24,029 nucleotides of DNA from Verrucomicrobia subdivision 3 bacterium UBA7542. GTDB taxonomy: Bacteria > Verrucomicrobiota > Verrucomicrobiia > Limisphaerales > UBA11358. The notes beneath the pieces are model-generated. The model ran no database searches. It saw only the letters and a program-made list of their open reading frames with translations, and had not been told where the DNA came from. The stretch spans positions 1-24,029 of the forward strand of contig DLMG01000173.1 in assembly GCA_002479245.1 (NCBI GenBank). The letters are read 5' to 3'. Numbering within the stretch: position 1 is the first letter of the stretch; each line of letters starts with the position of its first letter. The position numbers and the translations under genes were made by a program. Shown here piece by piece: positions 21,841-24,029 of this stretch.

Positions 21841-23439
21841 CTATTGACAGAGCACACGGTAGAAGCAAATGCCAGGCAATACAGGGTAAAAGTCGGTCAA
21901 TGCCACTCCAACGGTATTGGTTGAAACGGCATTGGTTGAAAGCGAAATCCAATTCACAAAATCCGTCGAGCATTGGAGGACGTAGTTGACATTGGTGACA
22001 CCGCTGGACATTTGAATTTGAAAATAGCCGTTTGTGTCAAAGCCATTCGGTTGGAGCACGGGTGCAACGGTGAAGGTATTGGTCATGACTGGTGCACCCC
22101 AAGACGTTGTGATCAAGGTATAGACCCCCGGGGCTAACGTGCCTAAAGCAACTGTGGTCGTTTCATAGACGATAATCAGTGGGCACCCTCCCGCGATTGT
22201 ATTCATAACGTCGAAATCATACGAGAAGGTGTTGCCATTGCGCATCAAGGGTCCCGTACTAACCAAGTCCTCGCAACCCGACAGCGACCAGGAGTATTCG
22301 ACATAGGTGACGTTGTTGGTCGTGGCAATGCTGGGTGTGCCTGTCCAAGTCACCTTCACGTTGCCGAGGTACAATCCGTTGGTCATCACAAACCTGATTT
22401 CATCCGGCGATAAGACCCGGTTCCAGAATCCGATGTCGCTAATCTGGCCAGGAAGGCCAGCGGAGAAGCCGCCGTTGCGGAGGACACCGCCGAAGACGGT
22501 GGCACCGGTATGCGCAAGGTGTGGCAGTACCCAGTGCACATAACCATTCGGAGGCGGGTTGTTTGTGGGCGGATTGACCAGCGGGTAATTGTTGGTCGTG
22601 TAATAAACATTCGTCACGTAAATCGGCGGACAGATGGCCTGATTGCCCTCATTATCGAGATTCTGAGAACCGGCCGGAGACGTGCCGGCGACGCCTGGAT
22701 CATAAGCGCCATCAATAAACTGGTGGACATCGCCATTTTTATCAATCGTCAACGTCAGCATGTGCCAGTTGTTGTCAAAAACATTGCTCGTGCTGTATTC
22801 GTTTGGCTGTGTCCAGATGTAATAAGGGTTCGGCAGTTCATAAGTTCCATCCTCCAGTTGGTAGCAGGAAACGCCGTTGGGAGCTGATCCAAAGCTGTCA
22901 CCCCGAAGGAAATAGCGCGCGGGCGAAGTGCCGCCGGTGGCACTGATGGAAAAGAACGGATTGTTGTCCCCGCCTCCGTTATCGGTTTCCGCCATGGCCC
23001 GCAATTCACCGCCGGTAGTCACAGCGCCGTTTAACCTGCACCAGAAGTTCATCGTGGCGCCGCGCTGGTTGATGAAGGGCAAAAAATCGCCCGAACCGTC
23101 CAAAGGATTCTGGCCGGCCGTTTGGTAGTAGATCAACGTGGCCGCGGGAGATTGGCTGAAATTCATGACCAAGCCGCCCGCCTCAATGCCAGGATGGCTC
23201 CCGACCACGATGTTGTTGGAAGTCATGCCGTGCATGGTCATGTCACGCCGGTTGATTAGATCGGGCGTCACGTCGGTCGTTCCCGGCACAACGGAGTTCA
23301 GCGGATAATAATCAACCAGGCCGTTGACGATTTGCCCAAGGGTCACTTGCCCGAGACAGGGAACTCCCCGCAATGCCAGTAAGCCGAATAGTAGCGCAAA
23401 CCCTCGATCAACCCAAAGGGAGCTTCTGAAAGCTTTCAT
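21841..23439 (-). CDS. Secreted LamG/concanavalin-like protein
   Basis: 532 residues with a signal peptide (MKAFRSSLWVDRGFALLFGLLALRG). Residues about 30-360 fit a LamG-type jelly-roll: LVDYYPLNS near the start, MNFWCRLNGAVTTGG, NNWHMLTLTIDKNGDVHQFI (the characteristic strand with a DG turn) and ISDIGFWNRVLSPDEIRFV at the end. A second Ig-like region follows, then the verrucomicrobial C-terminal module GVTNVNYVLQCSTDFVNWIS and FYRVLCQ. It probably binds polysaccharide or protein outside the cell. The ATG has a strong ribosome binding site (AAAGGAG, 7 nt away). It starts 58 nt after the GTTAAGC end of an attC, so it is probably a cassette gene. Confidence 0.88.
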   Translation of the reverse strand: MKAFRSSLWVDRGFALLFGLLALRGVPCLGQVTLGQIVNGLVDYYPLNSVVPGTTDVTPDLINRRDMTMHGMTSNNIVVGSHPGIEAGGLVMNFSQSPAATLIYYQTAGQNPLDGSGDFLPFINQRGATMNFWCRLNGAVTTGGELRAMAETDNGGGDNNPFFSISATGGTSPARYFLRGDSFGSAPNGVSCYQLEDGTYELPNPYYIWTQPNEYSTSNVFDNNWHMLTLTIDKNGDVHQFIDGAYDPGVAGTSPAGSQNLDNEGNQAICPPIYVTNVYYTTNNYPLVNPPTNNPPPNGYVHWVLPHLAHTGATVFGGVLRNGGFSAGLPGQISDIGFWNRVLSPDEIRFVMTNGLYLGNVKVTWTGTPSIATTNNVTYVEYSWSLSGCEDLVSTGPLMRNGNTFSYDFDVMNTIAGGCPLIIVYETTTVALGTLAPGVYTLITTSWGAPVMTNTFTVAPVLQPNGFDTNGYFQIQMSSGVTNVNYVLQCSTDFVNWISLSTNAVSTNTVGVALTDFYPVLPGICFYRVLCQ

Positions 23440-23497
23440 AGGATTCTCCTTTCAGCTAATGCGCATTGTTCTAAATTGTCAAGGCGAAAAGGATGCT

Positions 23498-23623
23498 GCT
23501 TAACGCCCAGAGCTCAGGCACAGCCGCCGAGCGGGACGTTGAATGGAATAATGACAAACAAATTTCATAAATCAATCGCCACTGGCAAGGGCAGCGGCTG
23601 TTGCCTGCAGCGATTTGTTCGGC
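23498..23623 (-). other. attC: attC-like integron recombination site (complete)
   Basis: On the minus strand it runs from GCCGAAC (23623-23617; RYYYAAC with one mismatch) to GTTAAGC (23504-23498; exact GTTRRRY). The arms 23594-23609 and 23512-23527 pair (GCGGCTG/CAGCCGC, GCCTG/CAGGC) with one unpaired T on the plus strand at 23601-23602. Length is 126 bp. It lies between the zinc-ribbon gene's stop and the LamG-like gene's start. Confidence 0.75.
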
Positions 23624-23639
23624 GTTTCTTCGCGTGTCA

Positions 23640-23933
23640 TCACTCTCCAACTCCTAACCGCGGCTCGAACAACTTCGCCCACAGTCCTAGCAGAATCAAC
23701 AGAATAAACAAGATGAACAATACCCAGGCGACTCTGGAGGCTCGCGTCGGTCGCTGGAATACGGTGTCGCACTGAACGCATCGAACCTCTTCCTTGCGGC
23801 TGCCACTCCAGAGCAAAGACAAGAACAAACCACCGAAGAAGAATACCCACGGATTAACGTGACGCCGCAAAACGCCAGCAGGCTGAACTTCTTTGCTGCC
23901 GCACTTCGGACATGCTTGCGGGTCTCCTGCCAT
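23640..23933 (-). CDS. Zinc-ribbon membrane protein, integron-cassette gene
   Basis: 97 residues. The N-terminal CPKCGSKEV (residues 9-12 knuckle) and CVQCDTVF (about 52-55) form a four-cysteine zinc ribbon split by a hydrophobic segment (VNPWVFFFGGLFLSLLW). A second membrane segment (VAWVLFILFILLILLGLW) follows. It is thus a small bitopic or two-helix membrane protein with a zinc ribbon, like many uncharacterised small bacterial proteins. The ATG lies 13 nt after GTTAGGC of the attC at 23947, and an attC follows its stop after 16 nt: a complete, compact gene cassette. Function unknown. Confidence 0.75.
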   Translation of the reverse strand: MAGDPQACPKCGSKEVQPAGVLRRHVNPWVFFFGGLFLSLLWSGSRKEEVRCVQCDTVFQRPTRASRVAWVLFILFILLILLGLWAKLFEPRLGVGE

Positions 23934-23946
23934 ACGCGCTCAATAC

Positions 23947-24029
23947 GCCTAACGTCCAGAGCTCAGGCACGCGGGACCAAATGACGTGAACCGCGAAGCG
24001 GAACTGGAACCGCCATCCCGCGTTGCCTG
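23947..24029 (-). other. attC: attC-like site, cut by the window edge
   Basis: GTTAGGC (minus strand, 23953-23947) fits GTTRRRY. The arm at 23964-23976 (CAGGCACGCGGGA) pairs with the sequence at 24016-24029 (TCCCGCGTTGCCTG) with one extra T, at the same relative place as in the other two sites. The RYYYAAC end lies beyond the window. Confidence 0.65.

Noticed and set aside
23454..23482. Promoter before the LamG-like gene
   Set aside because: TTGACA is present at 23482-23477 (minus strand), but no acceptable -10 is found at 16-18 nt, so it was not listed.
1..24029. CRISPR arrays, tRNA and rRNA genes
   Set aside because: No regularly spaced direct repeats, no cloverleaf with a CCA-type end and no rRNA-like sequence were recognised by eye.

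Overview
The window looks like a chromosome segment of a Verrucomicrobia-type bacterium, probably near the Pedosphaera/Limisphaerales group. The evidence is protein style, since no rRNA or other marker gene is present: secreted proteins ending in a 'STD-VNW ... FYR' module, tail-fibre-like proteins beginning 'FTYQGQL', a YXWGXW-repeat protein and a 'QSYSIDWYKVSGGGG' protein. No tRNA, rRNA or CRISPR array was seen.

Layout. (1) 1-650, minus strand: a ModE-type regulator followed by the start of a TauE/SafE-like membrane transporter, with a perfect ModE-box-like palindrome between them. (2) 650-1430: non-coding DNA with a nested palindrome and a minus-strand terminator. (3) 1430-3163, minus strand: five small genes of unknown function in a tight run; the first starts 11 nt after an integron-type recombination site (attC) at 3175-3309. 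(4) 3349-5932: a complete-looking IS21-family element (istA/istB, 46-bp ends) inserted in the 3' end of a secreted NHL-repeat gene (5933-6952). (5) 7113-8139: a patch of broken genes (serine protease C-terminus, CBM48-like fragment, IS66 transposase fragment) around one intact small zinc-ribbon gene. (6) 8469-12765, plus strand: a 1238-residue chimeric secreted protein joining a tail-fibre/adhesin N-terminus, a full VgrG spike core and a peptidase-S74 chaperone, followed by a frame-disrupted small secreted protein. (7) About 12804-13493: a group II intron RNA whose reverse transcriptase is deleted but whose domains V and VI remain. (8) 13616-17110, plus strand: a cluster of a zinc-binding protein, a repeat-containing HTH protein, a protein with two HExxH motifs, a phosphoribosyltransferase remnant, a trypsin-like protease and a DUF1643-like protein. 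(9) 17511-18776: an IS110-family transposase with a hairpin-rich leader that may encode its bridge RNA. (10) 19031-19673: a frameshifted YXWGXW gene. (11) 19961-21728: a radical SAM enzyme overlapping an HTH-like gene. (12) 21841-24029, minus strand: a LamG-like secreted protein and a zinc-ribbon membrane protein, with one complete and one cut-off attC site.

How it fits together. Three sites (3175-3309, 23498-23623, 23947-window end) share GTTRRRY/RYYYAAC-type ends, long arms that pair with one extra base always at the same place, and compensatory base changes between copies. Each lies just upstream of a minus-strand gene, as expected for integron gene cassettes. The window is therefore best read as part of a minus-strand cassette array, or a cluster of attC sites lacking a visible integrase, later invaded by IS21, IS66, IS110 and a group II intron. 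The two most notable items are this attC family and the VgrG chimera. A third theme is heptanucleotide tandem repeats inside coding sequence, one of which coincides with a frameshift in a signal peptide.
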